Source of the DNA: Cyclina sinensis | Taxonomy: Eukaryota; Mollusca; Bivalvia; Venerida; Veneridae | Direction: 5' to 3' | DNA length: 64,000 nucleotides | Assembly (NCBI GenBank): GCA_012932295.1 | Contig: JAAONU010000002.1 | Span: 18,507,770 to 18,571,769, forward strand | Shown here: positions 54,035 through 64,000 of the stretch, piece after piece | Layout of the letters: the number at the start of each line of letters is the position of its first letter | Position numbering within the stretch: position 1 is the first letter of the stretch | Program-made: the position numbers and the translations under genes | The notes under the pieces: model-generated | Database searches by the model: none | Told to the model about the DNA's origin: nothing | Seen by the model: only the letters and a program-made list of their open reading frames with translations

Positions 54035-57000
54035 TCAGGTGTCCAAAAAATGATATTACGATTAATATGACATTATATGCTCACTTTACGCAACTTTCAC
54101 TTTTGGATTGCTTCCGCATTATGGCCTGTGCTATATATAACTAAAACCCGTGTCGGTAAAAATCGGTAATCCTGCAGCGGTTACCTCCCTTACATTAAAG
54201 TTCTCAGCGAACGTAAATGCAACCTCATAAGCAACACATAAAATAACAGTGGTAGAGGTCTTTGTCATATTTTTCTACATTAAGTTTCTGATATTAAAGG
54301 CGAATTATTATTCATGTGTGACAGCCCGTTTATCTTAAGCTATGTGTAATATACAGGTTCGAGTTTTCTGGATTAGACCAGGTTCGGTTCGAACACAACA
54401 GACCGAAGTCTGTTGTAGGGACTTGAACTTGTTAAAGAAAATAAGAAAGGTCAACCGAGTGTTAACGTTAAAAGAAGAATAGGCTGTCTAATAAAACAGA
54501 CAATTGATCACGGACTCGATCCTCAGTGACCTTGGGTAGTAGGCTGTCCCTAGCTACAGAAAATATTAAAGACAGTTTGTTAAAGAATGTTGAATTATTA
54601 TTCCTATTACTAAATAGTTGAAAAGAGTTCATACATCTTGCTCAACAAATAAATTCCAAAATTAACAAGAAAGCACTGTAATTATGAGCCAATTTACAGA
54701 GAACACTAGCGGGTTTATAGACTTACTTTAACTCTTTTTTGTGTTATCCTTGACATACAATGTTTATTGACATGGCTGTTCTCATAAATAATCATACCAC
54801 ATGTAAATATATTCCTCACTAAAGTATTACAAATAAAAATAGAAGATTTCTTTTTATCTCTTTTTTACATCTATATCATACTTAAAAAATAATGTTGTGC
54901 AAAATGTGTACATTGATGAATTGTATTGACAATCAACTGAATGAGTTACCTATTTTTTCCATAACTAATGGATTTCGTACTTCTATTTATTTATTTTAAT
55001 TGAAATTAAGAAACTTGAAATAAATGAAAGGAACTAACACTATATATTTTTTATAACATTTTACAAAAAGAAAGAAAAAAAGTATATTTGACCATGATAT
55101 GTCACGTTACGAAAGTACGACTTTGAAAAGGAAAGAAAGAAAGAAAGAAATAATAAAATTTTACAAATTGATTAAAACAAATACCAAAAATGAATTTATG
55201 GTGTATCCATTGCTTTTTCTTTTGCTTTTTGATATTTTATTTAAAAATTTGATGTATGTTAATGTACTAATATCACATAATTATATATTATTTTGAATTA
55301 ATTCTGTAAAGACATATTGGGAATGAAAAGTCTAGTGAGGGAAAGTCTTGGAGTGAAATGTCTGTCAAACGTGATGATAGACGAAAAGATAATCTTTTAA
55401 AGTTATGTTGTTTTCTATTTAGTTTTTAATCTCTTGACTGACAAAAAGTAATTTCTTTGAAAAAAAGTTCATACATGGGCATAAAAATGGCAGCCAGATA
55501 AGGTAGAAATCGGTGCCTTGAGATCTTGAAAATGAAGAGGCGGTCATTGCGAAGGAGATGGTAAAATCCGATGACCTTAAGATTTAAAAACCGGCTGATA
55601 CCGCTGAAGAGCCAATTAACTCAAATACACCTAATGTCACAAGAAATTAGATTCCGTTATCCTGAACTGATTGATTGGGTGTAAATGCCCACATATAAAA
55701 AAACCTGTTTCGCTTCAAAATTCCAGAAATGAGGCAACATCGATTTGAATGTCTAGTGAAGAAAAAAACAGGTGTCAACATTTTCCTAAAACTAGATAGG
55801 AGCCCGTGCAAGCAGAGGCTTAAAGTAATAAAAGTTTTCGATATTGGTACTTCAAACATGCATGTTTTAATGCTTTTTACTGGCATTTGTTTGAAATGAT
55901 ATGTGACCAGCATGTTAATACAACTTTTGATCCCAAATTTTGCCTTTAAAGGCATGCAAGTTGTGTCAAAATCACATAACATATCTATAAAATAAGGTAC
56001 GTGTATAATCTATTAGTAGTACATGTTTTGTTATTTACCAGAAACGGTTATGCCTCTTTAGGTAACTTTCGAAATTTATGCTGTCTTAAAAGGCCTTTAA
56101 TTTCATTGCATTAGATCTTGAAAATCAGAAGTATTTGAAATAGTTTTATTTAAAAAAAATCGATGTACTGCAGTTTAACTTAGGAGAAACACAAACTTGA
56201 CCACTCCGTCCTAATGATACCACATGGTGTGTCCCTTTCCAAGAGCGAAAAGAAACATGCTGTTAAAACAACAGTTATTATTGTACAAAGCTGATCTGCA
56301 TCCTTTTTGAATACATATCTGTAATAATAGGAAATCTGTTCAAAGTCACCATGTATTACTTGGTAAATGGCTGCTAAGTAGCAGTGTCGAAAGACCAAAA
56401 ATGCGAATCAAGTTTTAGATTGTTTCAACTACACTTTTTTGTTTTTGTTTTAAGGCAGTTTTCTGGGTGACATACATGCTCTTCTAGATCAGCAAAGAGT
56501 TGGATTCGTTTAAAATGTAAGAACTTTTCGGAATTTTCTATCTATTTTTGGATCGATTGTCACAACACACCATCGATCCAATGTTATAAAGGACACTAAC
56601 TTATTACAAATCACCTATTAACGACCAGAATTTTCTACCTATCACCAAAACAAATAGTTCTATCAATTCAAACATTAAGAATAACTTTTACCTACTTAGA
56701 AGTTCAGTGATCAGTTAGCAATATAGAAATTGCATAATTCAATACGTTTCCAACAATCGTGGTTTAAGAGAAAGTTGTTTTTGATTTTCTTTTTTTTTAT
56801 TGTTTCTGTCTAATGTTCTGTGCGGCACGAGAAACGTTAATTAATCTGGATTCAAAAACAATCGATCCATCAGTGCTTTGATTATACCTGGATCTTAGGA
56901 AAATGAATGGCAACAGCCTAGTGCAATTTTACATTAACTATGCTAGTTTCTTCTGGTACAGTGACCCTTGTAAAGGAATTCACAGCATTATCTTGTAATT

Positions 57001-58640
57001 CCTCTAATAGTTTTACTTTGTCCACATTTTACTACAAGGCACTTGAGGCCAGAATGCTGTACCTTCAGATTTAAAACCTGTCAAAAATAAGGTCAAATTT
57101 AAGACAGAAGTCAAACTTCATTTTGGAAACTGTACGAAACTCATGGAACTGAATTTATCACAGACATTTGATTTCTGTACCTCACTCTTTAGATTGTAGT
57201 TGTTGAACTGAAGTATAAATGTTAAAGTAGCCAGACTAAACAGATGTTTTAATTCTTATTTCCTTTAAAAACTAAAGTTTCCAACTGATATATTTTAATT
57301 TTCGTTTATGTTTGTTATCAATGCATGCATATATACTTTTTTAACACAAACATACTAACTAACTTACTTACTTGCAAACTTCCATACATTCTTGGCAAAA
57401 TAAGGTAAGTTTTTATTAAAGTTTTTTTTTTTTACTCTTTGTTAATTACAAATTGTTCAAATTAAGAAATATGATTTAATATTGCGTGGTTATTTATAAG
57501 TGTTTACGATTGAACAACTTATGACTGACTGACTATCAGCATATCATGGACAGATACGTAAACTTCTGTACATTTTTGGTTTTTTATTCATACAGCTAAA
57601 TTTTAGAAAAGAAATGTCCTAACTGCAAGGCATTACAAAGCTGTATAAATATGCTCGTCTTGAATTTGTTTTCAATTGGAATCCAGAAGGCATGATCATT
57701 ATTATCTATTATTTAGATTAACAAATCCTCAAACAGCATTTTTAAAAAGAAATGAGGAACATTTGCTAGTTTTTTTCTTGCCATCCCAAAAACATCTACT
57801 TTGGTATTATCCAGGTTAACTCCCATTATAAAGCTTTGCGCATTTTAAAAATCGTTGCCCTTTATAAATGATCTTCGCAGTAGACTCTGTTGTGAGAATA
57901 ACACGTCGTAAATTGACAAAACCGGCTAGCAAACCAAAATCTTTGAAAATGACATTGTTTCATTTCGGAAACTGTGTAGCGCTTGCTTATGTTCCATATG
58001 TCTTAGTTTACAAGTGTTCAGGATTGTAAGTATCATAATTAACACGTTACTTAACTTTTAAAGACTTAGTTCATTTTTAGAGATTGTAGAAGGTTTATTG
58101 ATGATGGCAAGCCAGCCCAGGTCACAGGAGCTTGAAATTGTATATATATTTTTTTGTCGTTCAAGGGTCAAAACTGTACACCTAGCTTCTTTTCTTTATA
58201 TAAAAACATGAGGAATGAAATGCTCAGCTGCCCCACCCACTAAAAGTTCAAGCCACATTTTCAAAAATGTTTAGTTGTTTAATGCAGTTTTTTCTGGCAT
58301 TCAATTAATCAGCAGATAACTAATCCGATATTGAGCACACATAAGTAGACAAATTATCTCTAATTATAGTTGTTAAATGCTGGTTGATATGCCTTTGAAA
58401 TATCCCAATATCAAAAAGGAAACGATCGAACTAGTGAAAAAAAAACACGCATGTTTGCGCGATTTTGCTACAAAAATGCTTTGCTTAAGTTTAACAGTTA
58501 CACATGCACAAGTAATTAGGTGTGAATGACCCTAAAAAAATATTTCTGACTTTCTGCCAATTGAATATTCAGGGTGATGAAACGACTTTTCATTTACTAT
58601 ACGTAATCAGTCCGACGAAACAGTTTGTTGATATAATGAC
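54016..58640. other. Upstream flank of SIDT, no recognisable gene
   Basis: AT-rich sequence that must contain the promoter if the first exon seen is the first exon. No convincing TATA box. Contents noted: a hairpin at 54395-54416, a GAAA microsatellite near 55128-55150, and a segment (55461-55575) related to part of the exon 1 insertion. The minus-strand frame of 111 codons at 55647-55982 matches no family I know. Confidence 0.6.
54395..54416 (-). other. Perfect 9-bp hairpin with a TTCG tetraloop
   Basis: On the SIDT strand: ACAACAGAC, loop TTCG, GTCTGTTGT, i.e. a C(UUCG)G loop as RNA. About 380 bases upstream of the start codon. Confidence 0.8.
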
Positions 58641-58650
58641 TGTAAAGCTA

Positions 58651-59487
58651 CAGTATGTGCCAGGAGGAACTCTCTTTTTCCTCGAGGTCGTTGCGGACTA
58701 CCCATTCCTTAAAACGCGACCAAATCCGCCGCATTTCGAGGACAACAGCCGCGGACATGGTCACCAAATATCGCGGCGGACGTCCGCTAAATGGTTCCGC
58801 GAACTTTTTCACAGGTAAGAATTGATGTATCGAGGCTCACAAAGTTTCTGATTACACACATTTTGGCGAATTTTACGCTTAAAAATATCATTTAAATGTA
58901 TAAAACTCTCATAAAACTCTCATTCTGATGCATTTGTTTACGAATGCTCATATTTGTTAACGGAAGGAATGACAATTCAAAACCGAAAGTAATTGCTTCT
59001 CAGAACAGCTGACCCTATTTTCAGAAAATAAATTGACTGGTTTTCGATTTACACATGTTAAAACTGCTTTCCTATATTTAAAGAAAACATACAATATGTA
59101 AACCCTACTGCGACATCTGTATCGTCTATGCACATGACAAAATTATTGATTGATTTTGCTATACAATAACGAGCGTTTTCAACGATGGAAGTACACATAA
59201 ACCTACACAGCAAATGTATGAGAAATTTTGGTTTTAATTTTACCAAATGTCACACAATTGGCAGACGTAAAATGCACAGTTTCATTACGGTCATTTCATT
59301 AAATTTTCAGCTTATCCAGGTGAGTTAAGACTCTAATTATTTTCGCGCTGGTCGTAAATATCGTTGAGAAATTTCGCGATGTGGAGACATCGAGGAAATC
59401 CGTTTTTTTCCTCGATGTCGGGGCGGATTTGTTTTCCCGCGTCCGTGAAATAAAGCAGAAAATGTGAGTTCCTCCTGGCGTGTACTG
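58651..59487 (+). mobile_element. TA-flanked MITE A
   Basis: Ends CAGTATGTGCCAGGAGGAAC and GTTCCTCCTGGCGTGTACTG, nearly perfect inverted repeats, flanked by TA at 58649-50 and 59488-89. Subterminal CG-rich blocks (cgcggac, cctcgatgtcggg). Shares about 220 bp of internal sequence with MITE B (cagctgaccctattttcaga, ctgcgacatctgtatcgtct). No transposase. Confidence 0.85.
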
Positions 59488-59489
59488 TA

Positions 59490-60859
59490 CAGTACAGCTC
59501 CCGCGATATGTACATTTTTCTCTTTAACTCCGCGGACTTAAGGAGGAAAATGGCAGAGAAACACTGAGAAACTCCCTAAATCGCGGAGGCGTCGCAGAGA
59601 CGAATTTTGTCTGATAACTGACGGTATTTACTGTGAAACTGCATTAAATCAATCCTCCGCTAATCTCCGTGATTTGATTATGCATTCAGTTGACTGAATT
59701 GTTTATTTTCTAGTGAAATTTCATATTTACTTACTCTTTTTATCTTTATGTTTTAGGATGTCTTATATTTTTATTCGTAACTATGTTTTTACAACAGACT
59801 TAAAAATACACGATATCATGTGTTGGTCTCATCACCTATGATCTGTACACGCATGCTATATTGTTTATTGGTTCCAAAATATAAGATATGACCTTAAACA
59901 TTGAGCGACAGTAATTTTCCATAAATGGTTTTCACATTACGTCACTTTACAAGCTTCAGACACCACGTGCTCTTTAGAGCGGGAAATGTGCCATGCTTTT
60001 TCTGTGAAAACCAAATTTTTAATGATGTTTTGTGAATAAGATATTTAATATCTTTGACATATATCTGGATATTTTTTTTATTAAGACAATGTTGGCTTTG
60101 TTGACCGAACAGAAAGTTTGGTTTTGTACGACTCAATCATTTATACTGAATGCATGAAATGAGGGTATTTGTAGGAAACAAACACAGACGATTATGAATA
60201 GATATACACACCTTCCTGACAGCTTGTTAATTAATTTCTGCAATTTATATATTTTCAAGTTTTTATTTGGTGCCGCGCTTGGGTTAATCCGCTCGCAAAT
60301 AAATTACAAATGATAATCAAACTGCGAAAAGTTAATACATCTTATCTAAACAGTCAAAATCTGAAAAAAAGGGCTCTAATTCTGATGCAATTGTGTACGA
60401 ATGCTCCTATTTGTTTACACAAAACAGCTGATCATATTTTCAGAAAATGAATTGACCAGTTTACAATCAAGACGTGTTAAACTGCTTTCATATTTTTAAG
60501 AAACCTAAACTGCTGCGACATCTGTATTGTCTAGGCACTCGGCAAAAATTATTGATCGGTTTTGCTAAATAATAACAAGCGTTTTGAAAAATTCAAAATA
60601 AACGTGCACAGCAAATGTATTTTATAATGATTATTTTTCACACCTTTAAATCGAAAATAATTTGTCAAAACTCTTATGATGAAACATTAGAATATTTGCA
60701 GAGAATCTCCGCGGTAACGCTCTAAACCACTTAAAAACGCGGCGATTGTTTGTAAATTTAAATCGCGGAGATTCTGAGCGTTTTTCAAGGAGAATTTCCG
60801 CGGATTGCAACAATCGCAGATGAAGCACAAAATTTGTACATATCGCGGGAGCTGTACTG
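59490..60859 (+). mobile_element. TA-flanked MITE B, sharing a TA with MITE A
   Basis: Ends CAGTACAGCTCCCGCGATAT and ATATCGCGGGAGCTGTACTG, a perfect terminal inverted repeat of about 25 bp, flanked by TA at 59488-89 (shared with A) and 60860-61. CG-rich subterminal blocks (tcgcggag, ctccgcgg). Noncoding. Confidence 0.88.
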
Positions 60860-61946
60860 TATCAATCAGTCTGTCATTCAGCAGACATGATTATCTTATG
60901 GTGATGTCATAAGACATTTTGCTAGGAAAGAGTTTCACAGTCCAAATGTGAAATAAATGGCAAATACACTTGGGCGACAGGTTTTAATGAAGTTTTTTTA
61001 CTAGAATAGTAATTAAATATATGTTCTTTCGATGTTTGGTGTGAATTGAAAAAGAATTTATATTTTAACAGAAAAAAATCCACCAAAACCATCGGCAGTG
61101 TTGCTGCTAAATTTTCCATGCACAAAAATGACAGTTAAAATTAGCAGTTTTTGTGTTGCCTGCTAGGAAGTAGCCGCGACATATAGGGATCACTTCTCCG
61201 TCATCTGTCCGTCCGTCACAAAACTTGTCCGAACTACTCCTCAGAAACTACTGGTGCGATTTCATCCAAATTTTTCAGGAATGATCAGTTCCAAGTCTAG
61301 TTGTGCATATTTTCCGCATTTTGCTAAAATTGTCCATAACTTTAGTATTTATGGTTGGATTTGATTTATACTTGGACAAAACAACACTTATGACAAAACT
61401 GACATGTTGAATAACTCAGATATGACCATGACCTTAAAATGACCTTGACCGTCAAGGTCAGATGATTGGATTTTGCTTAAATTGTCATAATTTTCTCATT
61501 TATTTATAGATTTGATTCATATTTGGACTAAACAACAAATCCGACATAATGATTATTTCAGGTTTGACCTTGAACTTTAAATGACCTTGACAGTCAAGGT
61601 CAAATCTTTGAATTTTGTTAAAGCTGCCAAAATTTTGTTATTTATAGTTGGATTTGAATCAGACAAAACAACACTAATGACAACACCGACAAGATAAATT
61701 ATTTAAGTTTGACCTTAACCTTAAAATTACAACTGTACCATGACCTTCAAGGTCAAATAATTAAATTTTGCTTAAATTGTCATAACTTTGTTGTTTATGG
61801 TTGGTTTTGATTCATACTTAGACAAAGGAACAATTATGACTAAAGCGACATACTGAATAACTCAGGTTTGACCATAACCTAAAATGACCATGACTGTCAA
61901 GGACAGATGATTGAATATTGCTTAAATTGTCATACCTTTCTCATTA

Positions 61947-63375
61947 CAGTACAGCTCAAGCAATTTTTCCACTTTCCGCTCTGTCACCGCGGACACTTTT
62001 AACGGCGAGCGGAAAATCGCGGGGGACATACTATAGTCAGCCGCGGTGACAAATCACTGCGGACGGGTAGTAAAAAAACCCCGCAATCCGCGGTGAAAAA
62101 TCACAGAGATTTGCCGTGATTAATTCGGATATACCTGTAAATGTTCACGTAAATGTACAACGTAATCTTCTTTTAAAAAATCAATAAGACTTACAATGTT
62201 ACTGTTGATTTTAATCAATAAAATTATTTAATTAGCTCGGCGATATTAATGTAGATTTACCGGGGAGAATCACATCACAAAACAGTTCAATAAAAAAAGT
62301 TTCAAGAAAACGGAAAAACGATCCAAAACACGTCACAAGGCAGCTTTTTGTGTTCCGTCCGGAATCTGTGAGTTCAATAGGATGCCTTTTGGTCTCAAAA
62401 ATGCACCTATGTCATTTTAAATGTTAATGACAAAAGTTCTACGGTCAATCTTACGTTGGCGCCAGTAAAATTAACCAATTAAAGATTTTATGCGCCAGAA
62501 TTAAAATTTTGGCGAGCGACAGCGGGAACCCTGTAACAGTCATGATCAATATGTTTATTTAGGTGAATAAACATGATTATAGCAGTTGAGGAAATTTCAC
62601 ACGCAAATCTTTAAATTTTGTAATTATTAACATACGACAGGTGTTACGTCGTTTAAATACATAACATAAAGGGGTGTTGGTCGTTTCGTCAAACTTATTT
62701 TTCTGTACAAAACAGGTAGTTTGTTCGTCAAACTTAATTTTTAGAGTAGATAATTACCGATTTTACCGAAGTGTCAAACAGATGCAATTACATGCAGACA
62801 GACTATTAACGTTAAAGCTGTTCACATTAAACGTCGCGCAAAGGTACCGCTGATTAATTGTTTGTCTTATCGGTAATTATACAAATTAGATTATTATCTT
62901 GCTAATTAGGTTGATTGCACATTCATTTTAATGAATCACAAACACACTTCAGCAATCAATTATAATTTTATTTCAATAGGTGTGAAATACTATATATTAT
63001 TAATTTGACGAAACGACTTTTTGCTTGCTATATAAAATAAGTTTGACGAAACGACGGTTTGACGAAACGACCATAATTCACATAAAGTTTTTTTTCTTTA
63101 AAAAATGTGTTTGAGTTCGTTATACTTTACAGACGTACAGTAATAGAAATAAATGTCCCCGTGTAATAAATAAATTAATGGTCACCTGAGAGAGCGAAAT
63201 ACCGCTGCAATATTTCACAGTGATCCGCAGCGATGATATCCAGCAGCGCAAATTTCACCCGATCGAGTGGACGAGTGGAAAGTCACAACTGTCGCGGGGA
63301 CATCGCAGTGACAATCCACCCTTAAAAAAATCGTGGGGATCGGCGGACTTTGGAAAAATTGCTTGAGCTGTACTG
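61947..63375 (+). mobile_element. TA-flanked MITE C, same family as B
   Basis: Ends CAGTACAGCTCAAGCAATTT and AAATTGCTTGAGCTGTACTG, a perfect inverted repeat of about 25 bp, TA at 61945-46 and 63376-77. The flanks rejoin to ctcatta-tttatggatttga, matching other copies of the surrounding repeat (about 61492-61515), an empty-site control. Carries the nested element below. Confidence 0.88.
62677..63082 (+). mobile_element. Nested MITE with TGGTCGTTTCGTCAAAC ends
   Basis: Left TGGTCGTTTCGTCAAAC then TTATTTTT; right AAAATAAGTTTGACGAAAC, GACG, GTTTGACGAAACGACCA. The terminal 13-17 bases are repeated twice at each end (62680/62723 and 63040/63060), giving bipartite inverted repeats. About 405 bp, AT-rich inside, TSD unclear. 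Confidence 0.75.
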
Positions 63376-64000
63376 TATTTATGGATTTGATTCATACTAG
63401 GACAAAACAACACTTATGACAAATCCAACATTTTGATTCTTTCAGATATGACCTTGACCTTTAAATTACCTTTACAGTCAAGGTCAATATTGAATTTGCT
63501 AAACCTGGCCATAATTTTGTTATTTGTGGTTGGATGTAAATTGTACTTGGAAAAAAAAACAACACTTATGACAAAGCCGACATGATAAATTATATAAGTG
63601 TGACCTTTACCTTAAAATGACCACGACCGTCAAGGTCTAATTATTGAATTTTGCTTAAATTGTCATAACTTTTGTATTTATTTATGGATTTGCCCATACT
63701 TGGTCAAAACAACACTTATGGCAAATCCGACATTATGATTCTTTGATGTATCAACATTACGTTAAAATGACCTTGACAGTCAAGGTCCCATTATTGTATT
63801 ATGCCTAAATTGTCATAACTGTTGTTTATTTATGGATTTGATTTATACTTTGATAAAACAACAAAACTGACATTTTAATTTATTAAAATTATGACCTTGA
63901 CCTTTAGATGACCTTGACATTTAAGGTCAAGTTATTGAATTTTGCTTAAAATAGCCAAATTATTGTTATTTATTTGATTTGATTTGGACTTCGAAACTGG

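Larger units (their letters stand above)
61160..64000 (-). repeat. Modular repeat array interrupted by MITE C
   Basis: Opens with a GTCCGTCCGTC run near 61206, i.e. the GGAC run in the opposite orientation, then modules of about 140 bp (attgtcataactttctcatt, tatttatggatttgattcat, acaaaacaacacttatgaca) each with TGACCTTGAC-N-GTCAAGGTCA or a derivative. Continues off the right edge. Confidence 0.7.

Noticed and set aside
54380..54435. tRNA gene or tRNA-derived SINE (GGTTCGGTTCGAAC and GTTCAAGTCCC resemble a B box)
   Set aside because: No A box at the right distance and no cloverleaf; the strong hairpin explains the symmetry.
55647..55982. 111-codon minus-strand ORF upstream of SIDT as a gene
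   Set aside because: No recognisable domain and no supporting splice or codon signal; left unannotated.

Overview
The window is eukaryotic, AT-rich and intron-dominated. Its repeat content (GGAC-run and terminal-hairpin elements, minisatellites, a DIRS-type retroelement relic, hAT and TA-flanked MITEs) suggests a mollusc, most likely a bivalve; this taxonomic call is inference. The only gene I can support is on the minus strand: a SID-1 transmembrane family gene (SIDT1/SIDT2 type; dsRNA/cholesterol-associated multipass membrane protein). It runs from its ATG at 54015 leftwards past position 902 and off the left edge. I reconstructed 19 consecutive coding exons by hand. Every join is in phase, every intron is GT-AG, and the protein is collinear with vertebrate SIDT proteins from the signal peptide to the second-last transmembrane region (about 718 codons). 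The last roughly 85-90 residues should lie to the left of position 1.

Two features of this gene stand out. First, exon 19 exists in two intact, diverged versions: 19a at 5812-5917 and 19b at 902-1010. Both start in phase 2, end in phase 0 and encode the same transmembrane helix. Including both or neither shifts the frame, so they look like mutually exclusive alternative exons. Second, the first coding exon is split by a 1,084-bp transposon-like insertion (52716-53799) with an exact 6-bp target duplication. The rest of exon 1 and its donor lie on the far side. This haplotype is therefore either a broken allele or is rescued by splicing; a donor-like site inside the insert would keep the frame.

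The introns are almost wholly repeats. A large class of elements shares one architecture with unrelated sequences: a left end AACTAGA or AACAAGA followed by a small hairpin and a C-rich tag, a tandemly repeated 130-160 bp body, a GGAC-rich run, and a right-end hairpin whose second arm pairs with the left tag. This resembles non-autonomous Helentron/Helitron2 (HINE) elements. There are also three copies of one hAT-like family (two with exact 8-bp target duplications), several TA-flanked MITEs, a 1.37-kb foldback element, a 175-bp palindrome, and five minisatellite arrays with units of 40, 40, 50, 50 and 48 bp. In intron 8 the insertions are nested at least three deep.

Upstream of the gene (54016-64000) I see no recognisable gene. 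It holds AT-rich sequence, two abutting TA-flanked MITEs, a third MITE with another nested inside it, and an array of repeats containing palindromic AGGTCA half-sites. No prokaryotic features, rRNA, tRNA or CRISPR arrays were found.
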